From Favolaschia claudopus (taxonomy: Eukaryota > Basidiomycota > Agaricomycetes > Agaricales > Mycenaceae), in NCBI GenBank assembly GCA_037176885.1, contig JAWWNJ010000135.1, positions 124,001-188,000 of the forward strand: a DNA stretch of 64,000 bases. Direction: 5' to 3'. Positions 11,190-23,651 of the stretch are shown here, piece by piece; the stretch's first letter is position 1, and every line of letters begins with the position of its first letter. The position numbers were made by a program, and so were the translations under genes. The notes beneath the pieces are model-generated. The model was not told the DNA's origin, ran no database searches, and worked only from the letters and a program-made list of their open reading frames with translations.

Positions 11190-12148
11190 TCGTAAGAAAA
11201 ATTTCAAACCAAAAAAACGACAACCGTTATCGCTCCACCATCCAGCCTTTATCAGGATATCAGACAGGCTATTTTTTGTCAGGATTTTCGGCACAACCCT
11301 TTCTGCTGAAACCACTGTTTTTGTCAGGATTTCAGCCAGGCCGAGCAGCAAAATTTCAAAATTTCGGGCAGCCTTAAGGCCCAGCCTCTGGAACGTTAAG
11401 GCCTTAAGGTTGATGCCGGCAAATGAAAGCCGAGCGTCACCAAAGAAATTGCCGACAGGCACCGCAGGGCAACACTCGAACATCGGCCATCAGCGCTTCA
11501 GCATTCCCTGGTGCCACTTAAAGCCGGGTGAGCCAGCGAAAAAATACAAGTAGCTCGGCAAAGAAAAAAAAAAGGATTTGTCTGTAAGTGCAATAATATG
11601 ATGCTTGGTACTGGATTGAGTGTGAATGAATCATCTTCTGGCACCCCTGGCATGCCTCTTGTCAATGGTCAGAACTGCAGCACTAGTACACCAGACACAC
11701 AGAATTCGGCGCCTTGGAGGGTGGGAATTATCTACCTAAAAAGGAAATTAAGGCCTCTAAGGTCTTAAGGCTTATTAAGGGTTAAGGCTTAATAAGCCTT
11801 GAGGGTCGGCCAGACCCAATCTTAAGCCTTAAGGGCGAACACTGCCCTATACCGATGAATGGGGAAGCAAGCTTCCCCAATATTTCCTTTTAATTCCCGT
11901 GGCCGTGGTTGGAGATCAGCCAATTTTCATTTGCAGCCCTCTGTTTGATTTCCCCTCCCGTAGGCTTGCTGTACATGTCATCTTCAATGAAATTCTTGTT
12001 GAAAATGTAAGTATCACCGAAACCTTCTGCAACCCTGCAACACTGCCTGCATAACATATTTATCTGTAGTAAACACCATTTGCACACGAATAACTCCTTC
12101 GCATTCTGGTCCAATGGCTCTCTTTGCGATGCCGTGAACCATTATCTA
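11190..12148. other. Non-coding repeats with CTTAAGG word cluster
   Basis: At 11370-11410 and 11735-11835 the palindromic word CTTAAGG/CCTTAAGG recurs in both orientations. At 11230-11345 TCAGGATTTC/TCAGGATATC-like words recur. No gene can be supported; the minus-strand ORF at 11890-12114 has no recognisable features. Confidence 0.45.
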
Positions 12149-12741
12149 CATCTTGTGACTGTCGCTTCATTCATTCTATATTCCACATGGGACAGCCGTA
12201 GTTGTGTGCGGGTGAGGAGAAGCCAGCCGGTGGAATCTAACCGGCTGATCTCCTGGTCGTGGGCGAAGGGATGCGCGAGAAGGCACCCCAACGCCCACTC
12301 TACGCACTGCCCCACAATAAATACGACAAAAAACAAATTCTAAGACTATAAGGCTGGCATTTGGCTGGCATGGAAACAAACTTGAACTTGAGCATGCGGA
12401 ATCCCAATACTGTCAAAAATCAAGGGTGAGGTGGGTGGGCGAGAGAAAGGCTTGACGCTTCGCAGGACACAGTCAGCGCAGAGAGCTTGAGCGCGTCGTG
12501 CCGTGTGTCGGTCATGGAAGTCGGGAGGAGGAGCGTCACGTCACACGTCACTCCGCTGGTCACAAGACATTGCACTCCTCTCACAGGCTCAGAAGTGCGC
12601 CCATCTTGTGACTGTCGCTTCATTCATTCTATATTCCACATGGGACAGCCGTAGTTGTGTGCGGGTGAGGAGAAGACAGCCGGTGGAATCTAACCGGCTG
12701 ATCTCCTGGTCGTGGGCGAAGGGATGCGCGAGAAGGCACCC
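12149..12741. repeat. 140-bp direct repeats (12149-12288 and 12602-12741) around 313 bp
   Basis: The two units are nearly identical and in the same orientation. Each contains a strong hairpin in which GGAGA + CAGCCGG pairs with CCGGCTG + TCTCC around a TGGAATCTAA loop; the stem is unchanged between copies and the visible difference is in the internal loop. They could be ends of a miniature LTR (TRIM-like) element, since TGTGAC...ACCC(C)A would give TG...CA ends. No primer-binding site, polypurine tract or target duplication is evident. Confidence 0.5.
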
Positions 12742-13062
12742 AAAGGAAAAAGACGCCAGGCGAGGGCATCTCCAGAGACCACGACTAACCCAAAAGAAGG
12801 CGGCTGACGACATTCCCTATGGCTTGAGATCGCACTACAAGTAATAGATGAAATATTTTGAAGTTCCATGGGACTTGGAATGTCAACGTAGAAGTAAATT
12901 CCGAACAGGCTAAGCTGGTAAATTTTATTTGACGCAGGAGTGGCGATTAGAACGGAATCACAGTCGTATAACCTCCTCAAATAAATGAGAACAGCCGGGC
13001 CAAGGCAAAGGCCAATAATTTGAACTGAGATTAATGAGCGGGATGGAAAGAGCGCAAATACC

Positions 13063-13541
13063 ACCCCTTTTGTCTGAGGTTCCCGAAAAGTGGATGGCTG
13101 TGCAATGTGCCTACTCTCCCACGGGTACGCCATCAATACGTGATGTTAAACAGAGCCTTAACCATAGAGCTGAATTCAGGAATTTGTGCAATTTTGACTG
13201 CCGCCCAGGCTAATGGTTCTGATTTTTTTTGGGGGGGGAATGGAATTGATGGACTCGAAACCGTGTGAACTGAAGTTGATGGTATTCCTGCCTTTGTGGT
13301 TTCTTCGAAAGTCGGGAGTAATTTCCTATTGATGCGAGCCCTTGGCTGAAAGTGTTTCTTTACTGTATTGCACTTTCCCCGGATTGCGCCGCTGTACAGT
13401 AGGCCACTTGTCTCTAAGGCTCTGTTTAACATCACGTATTGATGGCGTACCCGTGGGAGATCACAGCTGATGGCGTACCCGTGGGAGAGTAGGCACATTG
13501 CACAGCCATCCACTTTTCGGGAACCTCAGACAAAAGGGGGG
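13063..13541. mobile_element. MITE with about 90-bp terminal inverted repeats (family recurs at 60111-60865)
   Basis: The left arm runs from CCCCTTTTGTCTGAGG and continues for about 90 bp (GTGGATGGCTGTGCAATGTG, CCCACGGGTACGCCATC). Its inverse occupies about 13418-13541. Just outside the right arm is the palindrome GGGGGGAGCAAGCTCCCCC. A second copy near 60111-60865 carries the same interior and right arm but is interrupted by another MITE. The interior has a run of G after TTTTTTTT and no ORF of note. Confidence 0.65.
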
Positions 13542-16500
13542 AGCAAGCTCCCCCAATGATGTTGTTCAGGACCTTGTGTTAGGTATTTCGTCGTCATTTG
13601 TGTTGAATTTCATGATCTTTCGTCGGATTTCATGACGAAACGTTACGATCCGGGGTCCTGAAATTCCTAACGACTGTGGGCCCGTTCCTAACGTTTTTTC
13701 CTGACATTTTGTCATGATCTTCGCAATGATTCGTCCGGAAGTACCACCGAAGCGCTAGCCAGCTATCCCGATGCTTTACTCCTTATGAAACTGCACGGAA
13801 GAGGTATGAAACAGAATATATTTCAAGTACTGGACAATACAGTTCCAGTACTACTATAATGATACTCTGACCTTCAAAATCTCGCCACCGTCACGATCAG
13901 CCGTACTGTAACAGCTTGCGTGGCTCGGAAACACACTACGGAGAATGAAAAAGAGGTAGAGAAGGGAAGCAACTCACCGGGTTAGACAGATCACTGAATG
14001 CTCTGTCGTCGTCAAAGAGCTAAACTACGGGAAAGAGCGCGTTAATGAGCTGCAATACACTCTCGCAGTATCACTTACCATGATAGCCTGCCCAACCACT
14101 TCATCCCGGGTCATCCTTCGCCACCCCTTACTCCATTGAGAGTCTTGCGCACTGCAGAGAGATCTAGCTCGATACGACGGTGTGGATTGAGCCTAGAGGG
14201 CGGACCGGCGGTGACGTAGGGAAGGAGGCGTGGTGGTCGTGAGGGTCCGTGTTACAGCAGAGTGTGTTGACGAGAATGACGGCGGCGGCGGCGGCGCTCT
14301 ACGATGGCGACTTGGAGGGAGGTCATGGTGGGGGGGAGACAAGAGGCGTCGTGAGCGGCCGCAGCATATGTGTGCTGCGGATGTGGAGCAATGCTGTAAG
14401 TGACGTCATCGACTCGGCAGCTCGGCCACAGGACTTGAACAAAAATTTGCTGGTTTTTCGAGGCCGAAATTCATGATGTTTCGTCGTGAATGCAGGTTCA
14501 AGATTTTTATGTCACTTTTTGAAAGAGAATCATATGCATTATCCTGGAATGTGGTCCACAGTTGAATATGAGTGCGGTACCACACCTTGTAACTCTTAGT
14601 AGTTTTGGAGCATCATGAAACCAGTCTTGAAATTCATGACGCGTATTCTAACGAAACGTCAGGAATCTTGAATTTCAAGACGATGATCTTGAATTTCATG
14701 ACAAATACTTCTCACAGTGGGGACTGCGGCACTAAGACAAGAAGTATGGCTTGAGTTGTGTATGTAACAAGTATGTAACGCTGATTTAACGAAACTTTGC
14801 CTTTGCTTTGCCTCTCACAAGATCCTTTCTGTTCAGGCTGGACGGAATTAGCGCAAGCTCCCCCTTTTCTGTAAGCCGGGCACCGGCATTACAATACATA
14901 GTTTATTGAATTGTTTTGGTGCAGTCCCAGACTAACCGAGGGATTTTCCAAGAGGCAGCACACTGGGACAGAAAATTCCTCATAGATCAGAAGAAGGTGT
15001 AAAAAATTCAGAGAATGCCCAGCAACTCGAAGCGACCGTGAAGAACTACATGAGGGGTTATAGAAGCCAGCGATCTGGCCCACTCGATGAATTCCGCCGC
15101 ATCAGTGACACCCGAATCGGGTAATTTGATGGGGGAGGTGTTTGACCTATTTGAGGTGGCGTATTTCCTCTCTCTGAATCTCTCGGAGGCTTAGTCCCGC
15201 CCCTCATGCTCAATGTTTCGTGCGGCGAGGATGCGCGGTAGAAATTGCAAGGTACGATTCGTATCGCACCGCGCGAGGATGCAGATCAATAAGCGTTGCC
15301 GCTGATCACCAGCAGGCGTAATGTGATGCGTAGAAGAGAGGTTAAACAAAGTGCTGATTAGTATGGAGGTTTAAACATAACTTCAGGAAAGTAGGGTGGG
15401 ACTGTTGTTCGATCCTTCATCGTTGCTTTATTTTTTGCTGCTTGTCAAGTACTATAACTCTGCCGACGCATGGTAAGGTGGCAAGGTGGTTAGGGTTACG
15501 TTCGTCCAGGCTAGCGTTTCTCGTTCACAGCTGTAAAGGCATATGTTCAATCCTTCACTAACAAGCACCTCAAGGTCTCAAGCAAATGTTCATGCTAAGT
15601 AAAAAAATTATTCCGGCTTAGCAATGCTGGAATTCTCCTGAGTAGATCGCTCATGAAATCTACCAGGACTCTTGACACTCTCGAGCTAACTCATTGAGCC
15701 GGTAAATCCAGAAAACGCAGTTGTGGTTCACGTCAAGTTCACGTTGAGCGTGTTGAATTATGCCGTAATGTTGGCTCCCCGATTCGGACGTCACTGATGC
15801 GGCGGAAGTTTGGGAAGTGATCTGGCCCGGCTCCATCACTGATGAAATGATGGCAACCGAGGCCATCAAATGATTGACATCATGCGAACGAAGTTGAACT
15901 TCAAGTGCGCACCCCATAACTTCGACCGGTACTGCACTTCAAGTATGAAGTTGGAGTCGAAATCTTCATGCTCTTCATACCACTCAACTTCCTGCAAACT
16001 ACAGATCAAAGCTCGAATATTTAATGAAAAATGAGGTCATATCAATTTTCGTGTCCGGCTGCCGGAGCGAAGCGGAGCCATTAATTAATTAACCGTTCTT
16101 TAACGATGGTCTCTCGGCAGTGCAGCATCTCCTTCTGGTAAGTTTAATTTTGTCGTGTTCTCTTGAGGTAGCTGGTTGGGTTCGCTCATTGGTTGACTTT
16201 CGTTCATTTCACATCACTGCGGCCTGCGGAGTGGATATTTACCTGCTTTCGTGCTCTAAGCTCGACAAATTAGGAATTCATTTCCGTTTATCAGCTCAAC
16301 AGCTTTTGCAACAGCTATGGACTGCGCCGCAGGCAAGCAAAAACAAGAGCTGAGGATTTGTTTCTCAATTTGCTCCTTGCCGTCTCCCACCATCGATCTC
16401 CTTCAGCAGCCGCCAACCCGAACGCTCGTGCCTTCCTTTTCAAAGCTCAAGTCTTCAACGCTGCTGGCAGTCTGCTGCGTTGGTTTCTACTCACAACTCT

Positions 16501-16974
16501 ATCGATTACACACTGCTTGGTTGTCGCTCAGTGTCGATGCGATCTCCAAGATATCGCTACAGGTCTGGTGAACTATTGTCAAGTTTCTTTCCATTCCTCG
16601 TCAAACGGTCACTTTGTGGCTTCAATATTACCCATCTTTGTCATTCAACATTGCTCTATAGCTGCTCATACTCAACACAATCGAATTGCACTCGAATCAA
16701 GCCGTGCCACTGCCTGCCCTCAACCCCAACAATCGTTTTTTTTTTTTTTTTTTTTTTTTTCATTTTTTCAACATGGATGGTCTGAGAATGCTGGCAAGCC
16801 TAATCAATCAACTCATTGAATATTTTCTGCCGTCCCGTCCCAATTGATCAAATTCAAGGCCCTTCATCGGAGCTCGAATGACCGCCGCCTCAATATGGTT
16901 CTGAAGATTTACAATGTTTGGGCCAACTAGCTCCTTGATGAGAATAACAAGCAACACAGTGGGTATTTGGATGC
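13542..16974. other. Gene-poor stretch with TCATGAAATT word clusters
   Basis: At 13600-13680 and 14600-14715 words of the type TTCATGA/TCATGAAATT recur, and the second cluster ends with CACAGTG like the CMC element at 21744-22467. At 14848-14900 a GCAAGCTCCCCC...GCCGGGCACCGGC end occurs that recurs at 41482-41515 and, inverted, near 59972-60015. At 15725-16000 GAAGTT/AACTTC words recur. At 16737-16760 there is a run of about 24 T. I see no supportable gene. Confidence 0.5.
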
Positions 16975-17636
16975 TGTAAGGGCAACAGCTGCCAGGGCCT
17001 GAGGCCCGAGGTACTCAAGAGTCCAACAAGCACTGGGCAGAGGGAGAATCCTTAGTGGGCTAGCTACAACAAGAGGAAGAGTGTCTACTCACCTGGGCAG
17101 AGGGAGAATCCTTAGAGAACAGAGTAAGGAGTCTCCATGCCCAGGCGTCACAGTAAAAGTGCGCGTGACGCGTGACTTCTCACGGTGCGTGGGAACTATG
17201 TAGTAGCACAGCATCTATGATGTGATATCAATGATCAGATGATCCAACAGTAGCAGGGAGCCAGGGATATATGCCCAGAAGAGGGAGGATCACAATACTG
17301 GTCCAGAGATCGTAGACCGACGAAGGCCCGAAGATACCCTGTGGTCCGGGGAGCGTGGGAAACCGGAGCCGGAGTCCGGAGGGCCGGAGCTCGGGGGGTA
17401 CCAGAGCTCTCGGAGGGCTAGAAGTCTGACCGGAAGACCAGTAGGGAACCGGGTTGCGCTGAGCACTAGCTGTAGGAGCGCAGGGTCGACAGGAGTCTGT
17501 CGAGGAGGGGAACGGGGGGTTGGAAGGAGGAAGGTGTGACAAAGGGGGAAGTCTGGAGGGAGTAGCGTTCCCAAGAAGGCTGGAGTGATGCAAGGAATAG
17601 CGGAGCGGGTCGGGGAAGCGGGGGGTTCCCCTGACA
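16975..17636. repeat. Left LTR
   Basis: 662 bp, TGTAAGG...CTGACA. A duplicated word CTGGGCAGAGGGAGAATCC lies in its first part, and a purine-rich GAGGGGAACGGGG tract in its last third. Confidence 0.85.
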
Positions 17637-19035
17637 TCAGCCCCACTTCAGAATGTGGCGACCCGACACATCCAAAGCAGAGAGCGCAGAGCAAACTCGA
17701 AGGGAAAAAAGACACAGCCCCGCTTCACGCTTTGCGACGACCCGGCGCGAAGTGACACAAAAGGGAGGGTGGGAGGGGAAAAAAAAGGTCATGCCTCCCT
17801 TGCCCACAGGTCTCCGTCATGCGCTCTTCGACCATTGAGCTACGGTCGGCGCTTTGCCTTGTACACTGCTTCTCAGATGCCCAAGTCTTCAGCATGACCC
17901 TCAAGGAGTAGGCAGACATATCCTGTCCCGCCACTCCTTGATATTGTACTGGTCAGTGCTTAGGCTTGTACATCCTCTCAGCTGTCCAATCCTGCAGCAG
18001 TCCACTGACCCGCAGAGTGTGGCCAGTAGTCGCTACGCTCCTACTGTACTCTCTGCGCAAAGGGGGGAGAGTAACAGGTATGGAGCTCCAAATGTCGCTC
18101 CTGTAGGAGGAAGCTCCCTCTTGTCGCTTCCTCAGCTCTACCCCTTCCAGCCCACCTTCACAGTGTGGCGCCTCGACACACACATCCGGTGGGGCCTATG
18201 GCCACAGCGGAAAAAAAAATTGGATGGTGGTCACAGGGTGCACTGGGAGGTTGTACGAGGGCTGGAGGTATCCGCCATGCCGTCTAGAATGTCGGGGCAC
18301 ACTGCACCGCACGTAGCGGACAGCAGCACCTAGCGGTGCAACGACACGGGGATAGAACCAAAACAACCGCCTTCCTGCTGCTAGCCAAGGTGTTACAAGC
18401 CGATCAACGGGATCGGCCATCACATGGTCAACTCAAGGCCCCAGTTCCCACCGGGGCTCGTAGAGAACGTAGCCGGACGGATATAGGCCCATGGAAACAC
18501 AACATAGGGAGCGGCAGCAGGATGGCAAGGAAGGGTTGGTGGTTCAAGAAGGGCGCAAGGGATTGACACCGTGCCCAATGCCTAATAGGGCGGAGGCCAA
18601 GAGACGCTCCTAATGTTGCGGCATCGTGCACAAGGCTACCTTGATACACATGGCTGCGCTGGGTATTCCAAGATGCCGCAGGTCGAGGACACAAAAGCTA
18701 GCTCAACCATCACGCACGTACCGTGACTAGGGGTGTGCGGAGGCATAACGTAGGGTAGCAGCGCAAACAATGGCAGGGCAAGGTACCTCGTCGACATGAC
18801 ATCCAGCCAAATATACCAAGACGCCGCAAGCCGGCTTTGAAGGCCGGCCATCACGCATGCACCATGACTAGGGGTGTGCGGAGACGTAACGTAGGAAAGT
18901 GGCGTGAGTGGCAGGCCGAGTCAACGGAAGGAGGGGGGAGGACAAATGTGGTGGACGTAAGAGACCCATTAGTAACCCAATGCAGAGCATGGTGGGAGAA
19001 GGACCAGGAGCGGTTAGTGAAGGGGGGGGAGGAAT

Positions 19036-19424
19036 GAGCCCCCCTTCACTGGATTTGAGACACCGCTCGCAGTGTCTCATGCGCAAGTCATCGTAGGTGA
19101 AGGGGACGAGGGACGAGCCCCCCTTCACCAGATTGGAAGACGAAGACGGCCATTGTGAGTAGGGTGAAGGGCGGCTTGAGAGACAAGCCCCCCTTCACCA
19201 GAGAGGTTCTACTGACAAGAGGGCGGAACACTATGCACTAGGTGGACATGGTGAAGACAGGCGAGAGGAGGCGAGCCCCCCTTCACCAGGCAGAGTCTAC
19301 CTAAAGTGCAGCGGTGCGCATGAGCAAGGAGCCCCACAGCGAGCATCACAGGGGGGAGGTCAGAATCAACCTTTCCACCTTGAAATCAAATGACGCGGCG
19401 TATGGAGCCCCCCTTCATGATTGC
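19036..19424. repeat. Five spaced copies of GAGCCCCCCTTCA motif inside the LTR element
   Basis: Copies begin near 19036, 19115, 19184, 19273 and 19405, all in the same orientation, four of them followed by CC or CT and AG/GG. Spacing is 69-132 bp, so it is not a simple tandem array. The sequences between copies are unrelated. Confidence 0.65.
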
Positions 19425-20363
19425 GACCATGCAATACGAGACAACAGTATCAAGACGAATCATGAATCCCCGCCGTCAACGCCACCGCTGCCGCGGGGAC
19501 GCTACATTGGACAAACACACAGACGCCAGGACACAGAGTCAAGGGGATGGGATGGAGAGTGGAAGGGAAGGGTGCGAGTCAGACACCAGGCTGCAGAGAA
19601 GGCAGCGGATGGCCCCCAGCAAGCCCAGACATAAGCTTCCCGCTCTTGCACAAACGCACGAGTACCCAGAGAAAGCAGATAAAGAGGTATAGTTGGCTAC
19701 AGCCTGCACGATAGGAGAATCCTTCGAAGGAAGGGGGTGGCAACTGTAGCAGCTCGACGAGCTGCCAGCAACGAGTTGCCCCGCCACCCAATCTCCATGC
19801 AGACTGCAGGCGCTCAGAGGTCCCTAGGCACCGGCGGACACCCCTAAGGACGGGGAGGCCGGGGAGATATGGACTTGAGCAACCTTGCAACTCTCGACAG
19901 TGCTCCCTCCAAGCCACACCCACGAAGGCAAGAGGAAAGGAAGCTCACCGGTCAAGAGGGGGAGTGAGACTCGAGGCCAGACGACACAAGAACAGGCCCA
20001 AGGTCACAGAGGGAGAGGGGAAGGAGTAGTCGAAGTGCCAGTGTGAGCCAGTGACGAGCAGTGGCATCTGGCACGAGCCTAAACGGCAGTTGGCCACACA
20101 CAAGAAGAGGAGAAGTCGACGAGAGGTGGCAAATGCCGAGGAGGGGGTCCATGGGATGCAGGAGGGAAAGGGAAGAAGACTTTCAGTGGTAGACACACAC
20201 ACCATACTTGTGTTGCAGTCCCAAAACCCAAATCCTACACCAAGCCATGGGGCAGAGGCTACTCAGCGACCTCCATGCCCAAAGAATGCACCAAGATGGT
20301 CTGCTACTCTTGTGAGGACAGAGGAGGAGGGAATAGGGTCCGCTATTGGTGACTCTGTTCTGC

Positions 20364-21022
20364 TGTAAGGGCAACAGCTGCCAGGGCCTGAGGCCCGAGG
20401 TACTCAAGAGTCCAACAAGCACTGGGCAGAGGGAGAATCCTTAGTGGGCTAGCTACAACAAGAGGAAGAGTGTCTACTCACCTGGGCAGAGGGAGAATCC
20501 TTAGAGAACAGAGTAAGGAGTCTCCATGCCCAGGCGTCACAGTAAAAGTGCGCGTGACGCGTGACTTCTCACGGTGCGTGGGAACTATGTAGTAGCACAG
20601 CATCTATGATGTGATATCAATGATCAGATGATCCAACAGTAGCAGGGAGCCAGGGATATGCCCAGAAGAGGGAGGATCACAATACTGGTCCAGAGATCGT
20701 AGACCGACGAAGGCCCGAAGATACCCTGTGGTCCGGGGAGCGTGGGAAACCGGAGCCGGAGTCCGGAGGGCCGGAGCTCGGGGGTACCAGAGCTCTCGGA
20801 GGGCTAGAAGTCTGACCGGAAGACCAGTAGGGAACCGGGTTGCGCTGAGCACTAGCTGTAGGAGCGCAGGGTCGACAGGAGTCTGTCGAGGAGGGGAACG
20901 GGGGGTTGGAAGGAGGAAGGTGTGACAAAGGGGGAAGTCTGGAGGGAGTAGCGTTCCCAAGAAGGCTCGAGTGATTCAAGGAATAGCGGAGCGGGTCGGG
21001 GAAGCGGGGGGTTCCCCTGACA
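20364..21022. repeat. Right LTR
   Basis: 659 bp, more than 99% identical to the left LTR by eye (short indels near 20657 and 20782, substitutions near 20968-20975). Confidence 0.85.
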
Positions 21023-21743
21023 GATACAGAGATACTGGGAGACTTCTGACTCTTCATCACTAGATCCTTGAGCTGAATCAAAGCTGTCGTGGCTTCTGAG
21101 GTACGTCGCTGAAAAAGAAAAATCGATTGGCAGCTCGCTTTTCGGGTTCAGATTCGAGTAGTGTATTCCGAGTCCATCGGAGCGAAGTGCAGCTCGTGCA
21201 GTCCGTATTCTTCCACTAGTGTTGTTGTCGATATTGGCGTCAAACTAACATACAGGGAGCAGCGGGACGTAGAACTCAGGCGAGTCCGCCATTTATGTTC
21301 AATAACGTTCAATGTCCATGCCCCGCGGGTGCCGGAGCGAAGCGGGGGCGTATCTTGTAAACTCCAATGGGATTCAAGTTGGATTCAAGAACTCAGCCTA
21401 CGTAATTACGGCAGCACTATTTTTGCAGAAGGTGTCCGAATCTGAGGAGGCCCCTGACCATTGGTGCGACTTTCGCACAACATCCCCAATCGGCCTGAAA
21501 GGGAAGGCCCGATTGGAGATATTGTCACTTGTGAGAACCGGGGGTCAAGGGAAATGCCAGATTTGGAAACACTTGCACTTATTCGGCTGTCGTGTCTTAG
21601 CGTCACTTAGCGTCACTTTGGAGCACTTGTGTAGGGTACGCTGGATGGGCACGGTTCGATTTCCGGCCGAGACCGCGGGTTTGATGGATTTCATCACATC
21701 GTCGGACCTCGGACCTTCGGAGCTTACCGAGTGGCTGTACCAG
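21023..21743. other. Non-coding spacer
   Basis: No gene recognised. Near 21330-21350 a GTGCCGGAGCGAAGCGGGGG-type segment occurs whose relative (GCCGGAGCGAAGCGGAGCC) is also at about 16062-16081. Confidence 0.4.
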
Positions 21744-22467
21744 CACTGTGCAAAGGAAGGGTCATGAAATTCATGATGTTGTTGGCCATGAAAATCCCAA
21801 CATTATGTCCAGGAATTCATGATGAATCGCCTGGAAATTGCTAACGCAACAGCATGAATTGAAAGTATGTTTTCATGATGATTATGGGGCTCTTCATGAC
21901 GTTTTTTTCATGATGTTTTATCAAGTATTTCGGAGCAAAACATCACGAAACGAGAGCGCTGCAAAGCAAATAAATAACAACCAAACTCAGGTGACATCAC
22001 CCGGAATCGAACTCAAAACCGCCGTATGACGCACTACGTCAGGGTGACATTACTACACATAGACTAAGTGGCAATTACAAAGTATGTTATCTTGGTCAAT
22101 ATATGGATGTCATGCGGCACAGTCTCAAGTTGTTCATCCCCGTTAACCTCCTCATTTAGTTAACTAATTTTCAGCAGTGTGCACTTGATAGAGACCAGAG
22201 ACCGACTGATACCATTTATTGGCTTTATCATTGATATTAGAACACTACCCACTTAACCCTTGGTGGACTTAGCCAGAAAAAATCGCTCGGTTCTTTCATG
22301 ACGAAAATTCATGATGTTTTGTCATGAATTCATAATCTTGCAAAAATGAGCTTCTGAGCATCATGAAACCCCCCTTGAAATTCATGGTGTGCTTCATGAC
22401 AAAACATCATGAAACCTGAAATTCATGACAGTGTGCATGAATTTCATAATGTATACTTTGCACAGTG
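21744..22467. mobile_element. Non-autonomous CMC (CACTG) element with TCATGAAATT words
   Basis: The termini are CACTGTGCAAAG and its inverse CTTTGCACAGTG, with a 2-bp AG flank on both sides (21742-21743, 22468-22469). Both subterminal regions are packed with TTCATGATG/CATGAAATTCATGA words in both orientations, the arrangement known for transposase-A binding sites in CMC/EnSpm elements. There is no transposase ORF. Near 21990-22050 (minus strand) there is a tRNA-like B box (GAGTTCGATTCCGGG), probably part of a relic. Confidence 0.65.
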
Positions 22468-23228
22468 AGGGATAAGGGCTCCCAGCCCTCAAAAAAGGCT
22501 AAAATAAATAATTTTTCGTTGCGAACCTCGAGATTTGGAACCTCCCACGGTCAGATGGGCTGCTTACATCAGGGTGCGAGGTTCCCACGCTCTCCATCTT
22601 ATGTTACACGTTACGACTTCTCGTCCCCCAGTTTGAAAGCAATACCAGTACCTTCTTAGAGAGCTTTTGAGTCGACGGCGAGCTATCCGGTGACCGTTTA
22701 CGACACGTTCACACCCTCGCCTCAGTGCTGCGGACAGCAAGGCGACACCAACCTCTCTACGCAGCCCGTCGTCGGCGCTGTCGGCTCTTCTCAACTGATA
22801 AAACAACATTCTGGACCATCCTCCCGACGCCGTGGCCTCGCATTTGACACGCTATTGTTTTTCATTCATCGTCGTCGGCTCGTCCCTCTAGAGCTCTTCT
22901 CTCAATATCCAAGAGTATTTCAGTTTAGTCTGTGCTGAGCCATCTTGCTTATTAGGTCCGCCAAGGTTGCGCGTGGGTGTAGTGTAGTGTCGAAATGTGG
23001 TAGTTGAATGAATCGACGATGTTTTACTATCCTTTGGGTGAATAAGTAGCTTGAATGCGGTGTAATAGTGCGTAATTGCGCGCACGCCCAGTAATCCGAT
23101 ATAATCCCCAGCCGAATTATGAGGGATTATATGCGATTACTTCCACCTATGCGTTGTGATGCCCTTAAGGGTTATGTGCTTATATCGGCTCGATATAGGC
23201 GGTTTAGGATTTTTCCGACTTGGTATTA
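22468..23228. other. Non-coding spacer
   Basis: No gene or repeat that I can support. Confidence 0.35.
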
Positions 23229-23435
23229 GGGAGGTTGTGCAAGCGACCCGGGTCGCTTTTTGACCGCCCAGATCTCCGCAGCGATGGATGCCAGGTGTGA
23301 GCGCTTGAGCTCTAAGCGACTTAGCAGAGTATTGTCCTTGGGCATTACTAAGTCGCTGGGATCTCGTATCCGAGACTGTTCGTGGTGGAGATCTGAGCGG
23401 TTTAATAGCGACCTGGGTCGCTTGCACAACCTCCC
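23229..23435. mobile_element. 207-bp MITE with TA target duplication
   Basis: The termini GGGAGGTTGTGCAAGCGACC and the inverse match over about 29 bp with one mismatch. TA flanks each end (23227-23228, 23436-23437). Inner parts of the arms (AGATCTCC, CCGC...) continue the pairing. Tc1/mariner-type insertion is implied by the TA duplication. Confidence 0.7.
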
Positions 23436-23651
23436 TATTGGCTCTAAAATCGAATTCAGTTTTGAACAGATGTCAGAGAGACAGTGCTTTGATGGGCACG
23501 TATGCTGGCTGCGCTCTTCCCGCCAACGTGAAGCTCAAGCATCTCTACAGATCTAAAGGTTTATTTTCTGGGGGAAACAAGACGACTAAATGCGCCTTAA
23601 ATTTGGAACTCCGGGAGTCCGCGACAGCCCTTTGGCGGGCTCCGAGAAGTA

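Larger units (their letters stand above)
16975..21022. mobile_element. Young non-autonomous LTR retrotransposon (LARD-like), 4.05 kb
   Basis: Two direct repeats of about 660 bp (16975-17636 and 20364-21022) start TGTAAGGGC and end CCCCTGACA, the TG...CA form of LTRs. They differ only by a 2-bp and a 1-bp indel and two or so substitutions, over 99% identity, so insertion is recent. The flanks GATGC (16970-16974) and GATAC (21023-21027) fit a 5-bp target duplication with one mismatch. The 2.73-kb interior has no gag or pol ORF. It is GC-rich, carries a tandem pair of roughly 140-bp units (about 18640-18920) and five spaced copies of a GAGCCCCCCTTCA motif. Primer-binding site and polypurine tract are not obvious. 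It must be mobilised by proteins from another element. Confidence 0.85.

Noticed and set aside
10779..11483. Long minus-strand ORF (234 codons)
   Set aside because: It overlaps the Ulp1-type reading in another frame and has low-complexity composition; the Ulp1 motifs decide for the other frames.
17228..17715. Minus-strand ORFs in the left LTR and their twins in the right LTR
   Set aside because: Proline/serine-rich frames arise from GC-rich LTR sequence and are disrupted by indels between the two LTRs.
17795..17860. Minus-strand A-box-like GTAGCTCAATGG inside the LTR element
   Set aside because: No T arm follows, so it is not a tRNA gene; probably chance or an old fragment.
19036..19424. 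Possible CRISPR-like array
   Set aside because: The repeat motif is only about 13-17 bp with irregular spacing, in a eukaryotic LTR element.
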